This document shows positions 52,728-60,765 of a stretch of 64,000 nucleotides of DNA, piece after piece. The DNA is from a bacterium (GTDB lineage Bacteria > Verrucomicrobiota > Verrucomicrobiia > Limisphaerales > J093). A program made the translations under genes and the position numbers. Where the stretch lies: the NCBI GenBank assembly GCA_021780105.1, contig JAJXZJ010000045.1, positions 1 to 64,000 of the forward strand, written 5' to 3'. A model generated the notes under the pieces. That model saw nothing but the letters and a program-made list of their open reading frames with translations. It did not search any database and was not told where the DNA came from. Position 1 is the first letter of the stretch. Every line of letters starts with the position of its first letter.

Positions 52728-54329
52728 TCAGAATTGGAAGTAGATGAACGCGCCACCACCCGAAGAGCAGAGGCAGAGGTAAATGACCATGCCCACCGCC
52801 AGACCCACGCGCACGAAGCCGTGTTGCAGCGCGACGCGGAACCGGGATTCGTAGAGGAATTGATAAAGCCAGATTCCGGCGGCCAACGCGAGCATCAGTA
52901 GCGGAATTTGCGGATCCTGCCCGGCCGCCGTGAAGATGCGGCGCACGATCAGCCAGGCGTCGCCGAGCGACTCCGCGCGGAAGAAAATCCAGGCGAAGCA
53001 CACGTAGAGAAACACCCACGATTGCTTGAACAGGCGCGGCACGCGTTCCCGGTAAACGACGGAGCGCTCCAGGGCGCGCGTCAGCATCACCCCCAAGCCA
53101 TGCAACGCGCCCCAGATCGCGAAGGTCCAAGCGGCGCCGTGCCAGATGCCGGACACCAGGAAGGTGATGAACAGGTTCCGGTAGGTGTTGAAAGCACCGT
53201 CGCGGTTTCCGCCAAGCGGGATATAGACGTAATCCCGGAACCACGTTGACAGACTGATGTGCCAGCGCGACCAGAAGTCGCCCAAACCGGTCGCGAGGTA
53301 GGGATTGTTGAAGTTCAAAATCAGGTTGAATCCCATGAGCCTGGCCACGCCGCGGGCCATGTCCGTGTAGCCGCTGAAGTCGCAGTAAATCTGCCAGGCG
53401 AACGCAAACGTCGCCAGCATCAGCGCCGGCGCCCCGAAGGCGCCCGGATTGTCATAGACGCGCTCCACGTAGAACGAAAGATAGTTGGCCACCGCCAGTT
53501 TCTTGAACAGGCCGACGAGAAAGAGCGACATTCCGTCGGTGAAGTTTTCGAGTCGTGGTTCCGGGAACTGACGGAATTGCGGCAGCAGGTGCTTTGCCCG
53601 TTCGATCGGGCCGGCCATGAGTTGCGGGAAGAAGCAAACGAAGGTGGCGAAGCGAAGGAAGTTGCGCTCGCGTTCCACGTTGCCGAGGTAGAAATCAATC
53701 GTGTAGCTCAACGACTGGAAGGTGAAAAATGAGATGCCGACCGGCAGCACGTAGCTCATGCCGAAAGGCATCAACGTGGAAGGGTCCGGCAGCTTGACGG
53801 CCAGGTGAACCCACGCCAGCAGGTCATTGAGGTTCTCGATCGCAAAGCGGGCGTATTTGAAGAACAGCAGCAGCGCGAGGTTGTTGGCGATGCTGATGAA
53901 CAGCCAGGTGCGGCGACTGCGGAACAGCGCGCCGAACGCCATCAGCAAAACGATGGCGCCAAACACCAGCATCGTGGGCCGCAGCGTTCGTGGGCCGAGA
54001 AGCGCGAGCGTCAGGCAGGCGACCGTGCCCAGCGTTGCCACGACGAAGGCGTTGCGCAGCACCGGGTCGTCAAAATGCAGGCGCGTCAACCGGGCGAAGA
54101 CGTCCACCTTGGCGCCGTCACGCGGGCAGCGCTCCATCAGCACCACCAGGCAGAAATCCAGGACGGTGGAATAGGCGACGAGGAAAAGGTAGTAAGGGTT
54201 CCACCAGCCGTAGAAGAAATACGAGGCCACCGTCAGCCAAGGCAGCCAAAAACGCGTCCGGCGCAAGGCGAACACGCCGGGCAGCACGATCAGCAGAAAG
54301 ATCAGGAACGGCCAGGTGTGGAACAGCAT
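52728..54329 (-). CDS. MBOAT-family O-acyltransferase (AlgI-like)
   Basis: The 533-aa product has about twelve membrane segments and AlgI hallmarks: LPVGISFFTFQSLSYTID, FATFVCFFPQLMAGPIERA, NLILNFNNPYLATGLGDFWSRW, HISLSTWFRDYVYIPLGGNR and the active His in SGIWHGAAWTF. AlgI-type enzymes move acetyl groups across the membrane to acetylate alginate or other exopolysaccharides. The SGNH partner lies immediately downstream. No alginate or cellulose synthase gene is near, so the glycan is unknown. Confidence 0.94.
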   Translation of the reverse strand: MLFHTWPFLIFLLIVLPGVFALRRTRFWLPWLTVASYFFYGWWNPYYLFLVAYSTVLDFCLVVLMERCPRDGAKVDVFARLTRLHFDDPVLRNAFVVATLGTVACLTLALLGPRTLRPTMLVFGAIVLLMAFGALFRSRRTWLFISIANNLALLLFFKYARFAIENLNDLLAWVHLAVKLPDPSTLMPFGMSYVLPVGISFFTFQSLSYTIDFYLGNVERERNFLRFATFVCFFPQLMAGPIERAKHLLPQFRQFPEPRLENFTDGMSLFLVGLFKKLAVANYLSFYVERVYDNPGAFGAPALMLATFAFAWQIYCDFSGYTDMARGVARLMGFNLILNFNNPYLATGLGDFWSRWHISLSTWFRDYVYIPLGGNRDGAFNTYRNLFITFLVSGIWHGAAWTFAIWGALHGLGVMLTRALERSVVYRERVPRLFKQSWVFLYVCFAWIFFRAESLGDAWLIVRRIFTAAGQDPQIPLLMLALAAGIWLYQFLYESRFRVALQHGFVRVGLAVGMVIYLCLCSSGGGAFIYFQF

Positions 54330-54374
54330 ATCAGCGGTTCACGTTTAACTACGGATCGCGGTGCGGACAAGCTT

Positions 54375-55286
54375 TCACTTCGGCTGGCTTAGAAGTTGTT
54401 TCAACTCTTCCGGAGTCGCCCGCCTGACACAGCGGAATCCGCAATAATCTGTGTAGAAGCAGGCATCCGTGTCGCCGGTGCGCTGGCCTTGTCGAAATGA
54501 GGCGCGACACATGTCCGCGCTGGCTTTCCAGTTGCCGCCGCGCATCACGCGCTTGACGTCGCGACCGGGACTCGGCGGACCGTGCGGATCCACCGCCGGA
54601 CTCTCCTTGTAATACGTCGGGCTGTACACGTCCTCGCACCATTCGGAGACGTTGCCATACATGTCGCAGATGCCCCAGCCGTTCGGTTTCTTCTCGCCCA
54701 CCGGATGGGTTCGCTGATCCGCGTTGTCGGCGAACCAGGCGTATTGCCTCAGTTTGTCCGCCGAGGCAAAGTCGTAAGGCCCCTCGGTGCCGGCGCGGCA
54801 GGCGTATTCCCACTCGGCCTCGGTGGGCAGGCGGTAGCCGTCCGCCGCGTAATCGCAATCCCAGTCCGTCGTTTTCTCGTTGTAACAGGGCTTCAATCCC
54901 TCCAGCAGCGAGCGCTCGTTGCAATAGCGCTTGGCGTCGAGCCAGCGGACCCGTTCGACCGGCTTTTTCGGGCTGTCCTGCCAGTGCGACGGGTCGGGCA
55001 ATTGCACCTTCACAAACATTTCATGCGTCACCTCGAACTTGTCCATGAGGAAGGCAGTAACGCGCACCTTGTGAACAGGCGCTTCGTCGGCATTGCCCTG
55101 ATCGCTGCCCATCATGAATTCCCCGCCCGGCAGTGCGACCATGCGCACGCCGGATTTGGTGACGACCTCAGCGGGGCTGCCGGCGGCGGGCACACTTCCG
55201 CCCGTTGCCTCCGTGGTGGATTTGCTGCAGGAAGTCAAAAGCGCGCCTGTGAGCGCCAGGACGAGGAGACGAAGCATTGGTCTCAT
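54375..55286 (-). CDS. SUMF1/FGE-domain lipoprotein
   Basis: The 303-aa product starts with a lipoprotein signal (LLVLALTGALLTSC, lipobox Cys near residue 20) and then a formylglycine-generating-enzyme fold: MVALPGGEFMMGSD, EAPVHKVRVTAFLMDKFEVT, YRLPTEAEWEYACRAGT, GNVSEWCEDVY and VMRGGNWKAS, ending GFRCVRRA. In many bacteria this domain serves as a binding or enzymatic module rather than as the true sulfatase activator. No sulfatase gene is in the window. The two cysteines needed by true FGE are not clearly placed. Start at 55286 or 55277. Confidence 0.87.
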   Translation of the reverse strand: MRPMLRLLVLALTGALLTSCSKSTTEATGGSVPAAGSPAEVVTKSGVRMVALPGGEFMMGSDQGNADEAPVHKVRVTAFLMDKFEVTHEMFVKVQLPDPSHWQDSPKKPVERVRWLDAKRYCNERSLLEGLKPCYNEKTTDWDCDYAADGYRLPTEAEWEYACRAGTEGPYDFASADKLRQYAWFADNADQRTHPVGEKKPNGWGICDMYGNVSEWCEDVYSPTYYKESPAVDPHGPPSPGRDVKRVMRGGNWKASADMCRASFRQGQRTGDTDACFYTDYCGFRCVRRATPEELKQLLSQPK

Positions 55287-55330
55287 ATAACAACTTTCAC
55301 CCGGGGATGATCGGATTGACGCGGCGGGAT

Positions 55331-56398
55331 CTATTTGCGCGGCCGGCCGCGCGGCCGGAACCAGGCCGGCTCCTTGTTGCTGCAACCGTTGGTCGTCAGC
55401 ATGGCGAAGTCCGCATCGGTGGCGGCGTTCAAATCAATCGTGCCCTGGCGTTCGGCGGAAACCGCGCAAAGATTCCAGCCTTTCGCATAAACGCCGACGA
55501 TCTCGCACGCGGCCTGAAACGTGCCGGGCTTGGTCAAATCGCCCTCGCCGTCCGGTCCACGGCTGAAGCAAAGGAACCGGCTGTCTGGCGACCAATCCAC
55601 GTGATAAATCTTGTTGGTCGCGTCCAGAATGTGCAGCCGCCACGGGCCGACCACCGGCGTCTCCGCCGTCGTGTCAATCGGCGCGACCGCGATTTCATGA
55701 TCGCCGGCGCCCCAAGCGACCTGTTTTCCATCCGGGCTGAGACAGGGCCGGCAGCCGGGGATGTTCAAGTTGAGAATCCGGTCGCCGTGCGCCTCGATCA
55801 GCAGAATCCCGTGGTCCACCCCCATGCCGGCGTGGACGGTGGACACGATCCATTTGCCGTTCGGCGAGAAGTTGGGATTGTAGAGATGCCAGAGATTGGT
55901 GCTGTTGACGTGCGGCGTGATCGCGCCGGTGGCGAGGTTGTCGAAGTCCATGCCCTTCGTGAAGAAATCAATCACGTTGAACTTGGGATACTCCTGCGGC
56001 AGGAAGCCAACCACTTTTCCATCCGGGCTCCAAAACGGCTGGCGCGCGTAATCGGCAAGTTTCTTCCGGTGTTTCCCGTTGACGTCCATGACCCACAGAC
56101 TGCGAACGGCATCCCGGCCCTCGCCACGGTCGTCCACGAAGGCGATCCTGGTCCCGTCCGGCGAGACCTGAGGGTAGTGCTCGTTCGCGTCCGGGGAGTG
56201 CGTAAGGTTCACCGGGTTGGAGCCATCGGCGTTCATCACGAAAATCTCCCAGTTATTGTCCACGTAGGACTCGTAGGCAATTTTGAAGGGCAAGGCCTTG
56301 AGCACGTTCCGCAGCGGAGTTTGGGCAAGCGCAATGGATCCCGTCGTGATTGTCAGCGCCAAGACGGCATGAGCAAGGTGGTGAGAGATTCGTTTCAT
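55331..56398 (-). CDS. TolB-like PD40 beta-propeller protein
   Basis: The 355-aa product has a signal peptide (VLALTITTGSIALAQT) and WD40-like PD40 repeats: EIFVMNADGSNPVNLT, HYPQVSPDGTRIAFVDD, SLWVMDVNGKHRKKL, PFWSPDGKVVGF, PNFSPNGKWIVS and PCLSPDGKQVAW. These form a periplasmic propeller like the C-terminal half of TolB. It probably binds a partner protein or ligand and lacks a catalytic domain. It lies 45 bases upstream of the SUMF1 lipoprotein on the same strand, so both may be one transcript. Confidence 0.88.
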   Translation of the reverse strand: MKRISHHLAHAVLALTITTGSIALAQTPLRNVLKALPFKIAYESYVDNNWEIFVMNADGSNPVNLTHSPDANEHYPQVSPDGTRIAFVDDRGEGRDAVRSLWVMDVNGKHRKKLADYARQPFWSPDGKVVGFLPQEYPKFNVIDFFTKGMDFDNLATGAITPHVNSTNLWHLYNPNFSPNGKWIVSTVHAGMGVDHGILLIEAHGDRILNLNIPGCRPCLSPDGKQVAWGAGDHEIAVAPIDTTAETPVVGPWRLHILDATNKIYHVDWSPDSRFLCFSRGPDGEGDLTKPGTFQAACEIVGVYAKGWNLCAVSAERQGTIDLNAATDADFAMLTTNGCSNKEPAWFRPRGRPRK

Positions 56399-56673
56399 TT
56401 CAGTCCGTTGAACTGCGTGGCATAAGGTTCGATGCCGGCTAAGATGCCTTACTCGAATGGCATTGCAACGACATTAGCGCGGCGGGAAAACGGCTGACCC
56501 TGGCCTGCGCCGGGGCAGGCGTGGTTTCACCTCACTGATCAACCCGCATGTGTCGTCCTGCCGGAAGCCGGCCCGCCATCGGACGGCGGCGCACTGGCTG
56601 CAAATTCACTTCGCGCATAAAATCGTCGTTGCATTCACCACGCGGCGGCGGCATGCTGTCCGCCGCTTTGGTT

Positions 56674-56751
56674 CGGGGCGTAGCGTAGCCTGGCTAGCGC
56701 GCTTGTTTCGGGTACAAGAGGTCGTGAGTTCAAATCTCACCGCCCCGACCA
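56674..56751 (+). tRNA. tRNA-Pro (anticodon CGG); likely integration site
   Basis: The cloverleaf is CGGGGCG, D-arm GCG...CGC, anticodon loop TTCGGGT (anticodon CGG), T-arm GTGAG TTCAAAT CTCAC, CGCCCCG, discriminator A and encoded CCA. An integrase gene starts 118 bases downstream, and all further genes point away. The 3' half is the probable attachment core, with the tRNA kept intact by the element. Confidence 0.96.
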
Positions 56752-56869
56752 TCTTCAAACCCTTGAAAACATTGGAGAAATCGCATGTTTGCCCCATGCC
56801 CAAAGCGAGCCGCCATTCCCTTCCCGCACAGTTGGTGCACAAAATTCGCCTGAATCCGAGGAGCGCAGC

Positions 56870-58171
56870 GTGAAATTCCCCAAGGTGATAAAGTATCGAA
56901 AAGCCGAGGCGACAATCTACCGCAAAAGCAAAAGTTACCCCTTCTACCGCGTGGCGGCCTACGTGCATGGCAAGCGGCACATGGCGAGCTATCCGACCTA
57001 TTCCGCCGCCAAAGAAGCCGCCGAAAAGCTCGTCAGGGATATTGCCGCCGGCTCGCAAGCCGCCGCCTTGACCACCGGGCAGGCAAATGATGCATTGGCC
57101 GCCCTGCAACGCTTGGAGGGACTGTATCGGGCCACCGGGCGCCGCGTCTCCCTGCTGGCGGCGGCCAGCCAATACGCCGAAGCCGTTGAGAAGCTCAAAG
57201 GACACGCCCTGAACGCAGCCGTGGACGGCTTCCTTTCGACGGCAGCAACCGTCAAGCGCATGGACTTGGGGCAGGCGGTGGAAGAGTTCATCAACAGCCG
57301 GGCGCACAAGACCAAAGCCGAGAACGGAAAGCGCCCGCAACTCTCCGTTGGTTACGCCTACATCGTGGCCATGTGGCTCCGCGAATTTGCCAACACCTTC
57401 CGGGCGCAAGCCGTTTGCGACCTGACCAAGGAACTGCTCAACGCCTACATCGGCAGCCACAGCAACGTGACGGCCAGAACCCGTAACGGCCGCCGCTCGG
57501 TTGTGGCGATGTTTCTGAAATGGTGCGTGCGTCAGGATTACCTCCCTGCCAGCCAACGGTTGCTGGAGGCCGATGGCATGATTCACGAGGAATCCGAACC
57601 GGAGGCCATCGAATTCTACACCCCTGCCGAACTGTCCAGCCTCTTGCGAGCCGGCAGCGAACAAGCGGAATACCATCACCTGCTTCCGCTGATGGCCTTG
57701 TGCGGACTGGCTGGGCTGCGGTTGCAGGAAGCGGCGCGCTTGACCTGGGAAGACGTGTTCCGCGTAGAAGGCCATGTAGAGGTTTCTCGCACCAAGAGCA
57801 AGACACGCGCCCGAAGGCTGGTGGCCGTATGCCCCGCCCTTGCCGCGTGGCTTGAACCGTATCACGATTGCACCGGCCCGATCTGGATCAACGGTTTGGA
57901 GAAGTTCCACTCGGATTTCGGCGTCTTGCGCGAGATGCTGGGTATTCCGTCTCGCCGCAACGGCCTTTGCCACGCCTTTTGCACCTACCACTTTGCCCTT
58001 CATGCGAACGAGAACCTGACCGCCGCCCTCGCCGGCAACTCGCCCGCCATGATTCACGCCCATTACAAGGGCCTCGCCACGCGGGCGGAGGCGGAGAAAT
58101 GGTTCGCCGTCCTGCCGCCGGAATCGGCCGCCAACGTCATTCCGTTGCCTGCCAGCAACGCCGCGCAGTGA
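56870..58171 (+). CDS. tyrosine recombinase/integrase lacking one catalytic arginine
   Basis: I prefer GTG 56870 because GAGGAG lies six bases upstream and the protein then starts at the conserved basic VKFPKVIKYRK segment; an in-frame start at 56789 would abut the tRNA. The 433-aa product has an N-terminal arm, a SAM-like core-binding domain (about 150-230) and a catalytic domain with Arg in GLAGLRLQEAARLTW and Tyr in HAHYKGL. The usual LRHSF box is LCHAF, with Cys367 (TGC at 57968) where the second catalytic Arg should be, and the HxxR His is Asn, as in some relatives. Recombination activity is therefore doubtful. Confidence 0.87.
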   Translation: MKFPKVIKYRKAEATIYRKSKSYPFYRVAAYVHGKRHMASYPTYSAAKEAAEKLVRDIAAGSQAAALTTGQANDALAALQRLEGLYRATGRRVSLLAAASQYAEAVEKLKGHALNAAVDGFLSTAATVKRMDLGQAVEEFINSRAHKTKAENGKRPQLSVGYAYIVAMWLREFANTFRAQAVCDLTKELLNAYIGSHSNVTARTRNGRRSVVAMFLKWCVRQDYLPASQRLLEADGMIHEESEPEAIEFYTPAELSSLLRAGSEQAEYHHLLPLMALCGLAGLRLQEAARLTWEDVFRVEGHVEVSRTKSKTRARRLVAVCPALAAWLEPYHDCTGPIWINGLEKFHSDFGVLREMLGIPSRRNGLCHAFCTYHFALHANENLTAALAGNSPAMIHAHYKGLATRAEAEKWFAVLPPESAANVIPLPASNAAQ

Positions 58172-58222
58172 CCGGCAAAGACGGGTTGACATCGGCGGCT
58201 GCGATACTAGGCTGATATTGAA

Positions 58223-58417
58223 ATGCCGCGCAAACTGCGCCAACTGATTGCCGACCTGGAAAAGGCCGGGTTCGTAAACCGGGGCGGTAAGGGCAGCCAT
58301 CGGAATTATCTTCACCCGAACGGGCAGCGGGTGACCATCAGCGGCAACCTGGGCGACGATGCCTTGCCGTATCAGGAACACCAGGTACGGCGCAAAATTG
58401 AGGAGTCACAACAATGA
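58223..58417 (+). CDS. hicA: HicA toxin
   Basis: The 64-aa product is a double-stranded-RNA-binding-fold mRNA interferase: KLRQLIADLEKAGFV, then GGKGSHRNYLHPNG with catalytic His26, and RVTISGN. Size and order, toxin before antitoxin, are standard. Its stop overlaps the hicB start (ATGA). On the element it may act as an addiction module that holds the island in the chromosome. Confidence 0.93.
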   Translation: MPRKLRQLIADLEKAGFVNRGGKGSHRNYLHPNGQRVTISGNLGDDALPYQEHQVRRKIEESQQ

Positions 58418-58761
58418 AAACCAGTGAAGCGAAGGCCAAAGCCGGCCGCTACATGAAAATTGTGGAGTGGAGCGACGAGGACGGCTGCTTTGTGGGCAGC
58501 GCGCCGCCGCTCGTTGGCCAGTGCTGCCACGGCCAGGACGAGGCCAAGGTCTATGCCGAACTGTGCCGGATCGTCGAGGAATGGGTGAAGACGCTGGACT
58601 CGGACGGGCGCGAACTGCCGGAACCGCTGGCCGCCAGGAAATTCAGCGGCAAATTTGTGCTGCGGGTTGAACCGGCCATGCACCGCCGGCTGGCCGCCAA
58701 AGCCCTTGCTGCCGGGGAAAGCCTGAACAGCTTTTGCGTAAATGCACTGGTGAAGGCGTGA
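58414..58761 (+). CDS. hicB: HicB antitoxin
   Basis: The 115-aa product has the HicB N-terminal fold (IVEWSDEDGCFVGSAPPLVG) and a C-terminal ribbon-helix-helix (GKFVLRVEPAMHRRLAAKAL, then SLNSFCVNALVK) that would bind its own promoter. It neutralises HicA. The four-base overlap with hicA couples their translation. Confidence 0.92.
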   Translation: MKTSEAKAKAGRYMKIVEWSDEDGCFVGSAPPLVGQCCHGQDEAKVYAELCRIVEEWVKTLDSDGRELPEPLAARKFSGKFVLRVEPAMHRRLAAKALAAGESLNSFCVNALVKA

Positions 58762-58774
58762 AGCTGGCAGGCAC

Positions 58775-58873
58775 ATGAAAACCAAGCTCACCCAACGGCG
58801 CATCACGGCCCGCCCGTCCCCAGGAATGCCGCTTCCCGCCGCCGCCAGGCACGTGGAACTGAAAATCCCCTGA
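58775..58873 (+). CDS. possible 32-aa small ORF
   Basis: An ATG 13 bases after hicB opens a 32-codon Arg/Pro-rich frame ending three bases before the next gene. It has no recognised family and may be only spacer. Confidence 0.2.
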   Translation: MKTKLTQRRITARPSPGMPLPAAARHVELKIP

Positions 58874-58876
58874 CCT

Positions 58877-59827
58877 ATGCGCACCGTGCGAATCTGCGGC
58901 CAGGACTGCCCGAATTGCGAGTGGGTGGACGGCGATAGCTGGGGCATCAAAACGCCAGACACCATCTACTGGTTGTTCCCGGTTTGCGACGAATACGGTA
59001 ACGAGGTCAAAAGTCACCCGCCGCAGTTGCCGGCTGAAATCGGAACCGTGATCCATGACACGCCGGACCTCACCTGGCAGTTTCCTGAGACGGTCAAGGA
59101 ACTGTTCACCCAGCGGCGGGGCTACTTCACGCGCACAACGACACTGGCAGCTTACCGGCGGGACCATCCCGACACACACAATCGCACCGGCAAACGACCA
59201 CACGCCGAAGCCGCTTTTCGGAAATTTCGTAAACGGATTCTTGCCGAGTCCTTGGAGAATTTCGCCCGTCGGCCGGACACCCGGCAGAAAGCCTTTGTTC
59301 GTCATGGAATCCACCACTTGCTGGAAGGCGACGCGGCCGGTCTGGCGATGATGCTGGGATCAAACCGCCGGACTGATTTTCAAGAAGCCTGCCCCACGGT
59401 TGGAAAACTCACCCATGTCCTGATGTTCGACGTGCCGCGCCAACCCGCCATCTTCCTGGACGGCATTGGGCAGGAAGCCGTCCTGCCCAGCGATTCACAA
59501 ACGACTAAATCCCCGACTCAACTGCGCAAGGAAGCAAAAGCTCGGCAAAAAGGCGGAGCCAAAACGTTCAAGCTTCGGGAATACGCCGGGGACGCTCTGG
59601 AAATGATTCAGCACATGCGGGCGGTTCGAGATAAGGAAAAGGCGGCGGGGCGAGCTTACGGTGCCATCAAAAAGGCCATCAACGCCGGGCGCGATTGGTG
59701 GGATAAGCATCACGTTGACCCTTCTGTTAAAGCCCTCCTCGATGAAGAGAATGTCCACGACAACACGTTGAGAAATTGGATTCAGAGAACACCCGCCTGG
59801 CTTAAGCAGCGCAAAAGCAGGAAGTAA
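58877..59827 (+). CDS. 316-aa element-borne protein of unknown function
   Basis: I do not recognise this protein. It starts with a Cys-rich N terminus (RICGQDCPNCEWVD), has a mixed middle part with basic segments (KRPHAEAAFRKFRKRIL), and a long charged C-terminal half (LRKEAKARQKGGAK, then AYGAIKKAINAGRDWWDKHH) ending RTPAWLKQRKSRK. There is no signal peptide or membrane segment, so it is cytoplasmic and could bind nucleic acid. It is followed by a strong terminator, so hicAB and this gene form one unit. Confidence 0.72.
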   Translation: MRTVRICGQDCPNCEWVDGDSWGIKTPDTIYWLFPVCDEYGNEVKSHPPQLPAEIGTVIHDTPDLTWQFPETVKELFTQRRGYFTRTTTLAAYRRDHPDTHNRTGKRPHAEAAFRKFRKRILAESLENFARRPDTRQKAFVRHGIHHLLEGDAAGLAMMLGSNRRTDFQEACPTVGKLTHVLMFDVPRQPAIFLDGIGQEAVLPSDSQTTKSPTQLRKEAKARQKGGAKTFKLREYAGDALEMIQHMRAVRDKEKAAGRAYGAIKKAINAGRDWWDKHHVDPSVKALLDEENVHDNTLRNWIQRTPAWLKQRKSRK

Positions 59828-59868
59828 AAGCTCCCAAACGCTGCCAGCGATTGAAATTGTAATTTGCC

Positions 59869-59897
59869 GGCCGGAAGCCCTTGCTTCCGGCCCTTTT
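59869..59897 (+). terminator. rho-independent terminator
   Basis: A perfect 10-bp stem (GGCCGGAAGC / GCTTCCGGCC, 59869-59892) with a 4-base loop is followed by CTTTTC. It ends the unit that includes the 316-aa gene. Confidence 0.87.
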
Positions 59898-60180
59898 CAT
59901 TGGCGATTGGCCACAAGTCTGCTCCGCCAAATCCAACCGCTATAGGAGCGCCATGCTCCTTGGCTGATCTTGTCACCAGGTGCAAAAGACTAACATCTGT
60001 TCGCAAGTCGCCGCAGCGGCGGCCAAGGAAAACGCAACCTCACCGCAAGGTGGGGGACTGGCACCGGAAAGCCCGTTCACGGACTTTGCCGGCCTCGCCA
60101 AACACCTACCTCAGTTCGGGCAGCGCACGCGCCGCGACAGCCACGCGCTTCCGCCGTTTTGCTTGGGCTGATCGGGGGTA

Positions 60181-60220
60181 AAAGTGTCTGAAAGTGCGCG
60201 AAAGTACTCGAAAGTGAGAA
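60181..60220 (+). repeat. four direct 10-bp repeats (AAAGT units), iteron-like
   Basis: AAAGT occurs at 60181, 60191, 60201 and 60211, each separated by exactly one helical turn; the first three units end in G and two end in CG. The spacing puts all copies on one face of the helix, as for a cooperatively bound regulator or a replication initiator. It lies 80 bases before the excisionase start. Confidence 0.75.
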
Positions 60221-60301
60221 AGCCGACGTTGAGATGGCAAGGAAGGTGAATTAAAGGGGCATCCGAAGCAGCGGCCGGCATGGTCCGGCTGAAACAATCA
60301 C

Positions 60302-60562
60302 ATGAAAGTAACCTCAACCAGCGCAGTGCCTGCGGATGCCGCTTCGGCGGCTGACATCCGCTTGGCGAAACATCTACCTCCGGGTTTCCTGGACTTCAAA
60401 GGACTCCTCGATTTCGTGCCACTCGGTGAGCGCACGACACGTGAGTTAATCAGGCTGGGCGTCATCCCCTCGATTCGTCTCCCGAACGGACGACGACTCC
60501 TCTTTAGCGCTGAGGCCGTGGAGAAGGCGCTTTTGCGGTTCCAGCGGGGAGGCAACCTATGA
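60302..60562 (+). CDS. excisionase-like HTH protein
   Basis: The 86-aa product has the DNA-binding fold of MerR/excisionase HTH proteins: FLDFKGLLDFVPLGERTTRELIRLGVIPSIRLPNG in two pieces, with RRLLFSAEAVEKAL after it. Such proteins direct excision by the integrase or regulate the element. Its stop overlaps the next start (ATGA), so it heads the replication cassette. It lies 80 bases behind the phased repeats, which it may bind (inference). Confidence 0.82.
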   Translation: MKVTSTSAVPADAASAADIRLAKHLPPGFLDFKGLLDFVPLGERTTRELIRLGVIPSIRLPNGRRLLFSAEAVEKALLRFQRGGNL

Positions 60563-60748
60563 ACCAACCCGACCTTGAAAAACTCCGGGCCGTTTGCGAC
60601 ACGCTTCACGACGCCACGCGCTGCGCCGAAATCAAGCTCGCCGTGCCGCCGGAACACGACTTCCTCGGCGACTGCTTCGACGCCGCCCCCCGCGGCCGAA
60701 CTCCTCCGGTTGGCGCGCCGGCTGCGGAAATTGGTCGCCGCCCTCTAA
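60559..60748 (+). pseudogene. small helical ORF frameshifted in a C6 run
   Basis: The frame starts at ATG 60559, overlapping the excisionase stop, and encodes EKLRAVCDTLHDATRCAEIK and a following DFLGDCFDAAP. At a run of six C (60686-60691) the natural-looking continuation jumps to another frame (AAELLRLARRLRKLVAAL, stop at 60746). Removing one C joins both halves into one helical protein of about 62 aa. As written, the first frame instead runs into the prim-pol start. It could be a real mutation or a base-calling error. Confidence 0.5.
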
Positions 60749-60765
60749 ATTCGTCTCTCAATGCC

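Larger units (their letters stand above)
59828..60301. other. 474-base regulatory gap of the element
   Basis: From left to right it holds a terminator (59869-59897), a weak 63-codon frame starting at GTG 59980 with no ribosome-binding site, and four 10-bp phased repeats (60181-60220), then 80 bases to the excisionase start. It probably contains the promoter or replication control of the downstream cassette. Confidence 0.5.

Noticed and set aside
59980-60171. 63-codon frame sharing an LAKHLP string with the excisionase-like protein
   Set aside because: GTG start without a ribosome-binding site and low coding character. The shared string is short; at most it is a fragment of a partial duplication.
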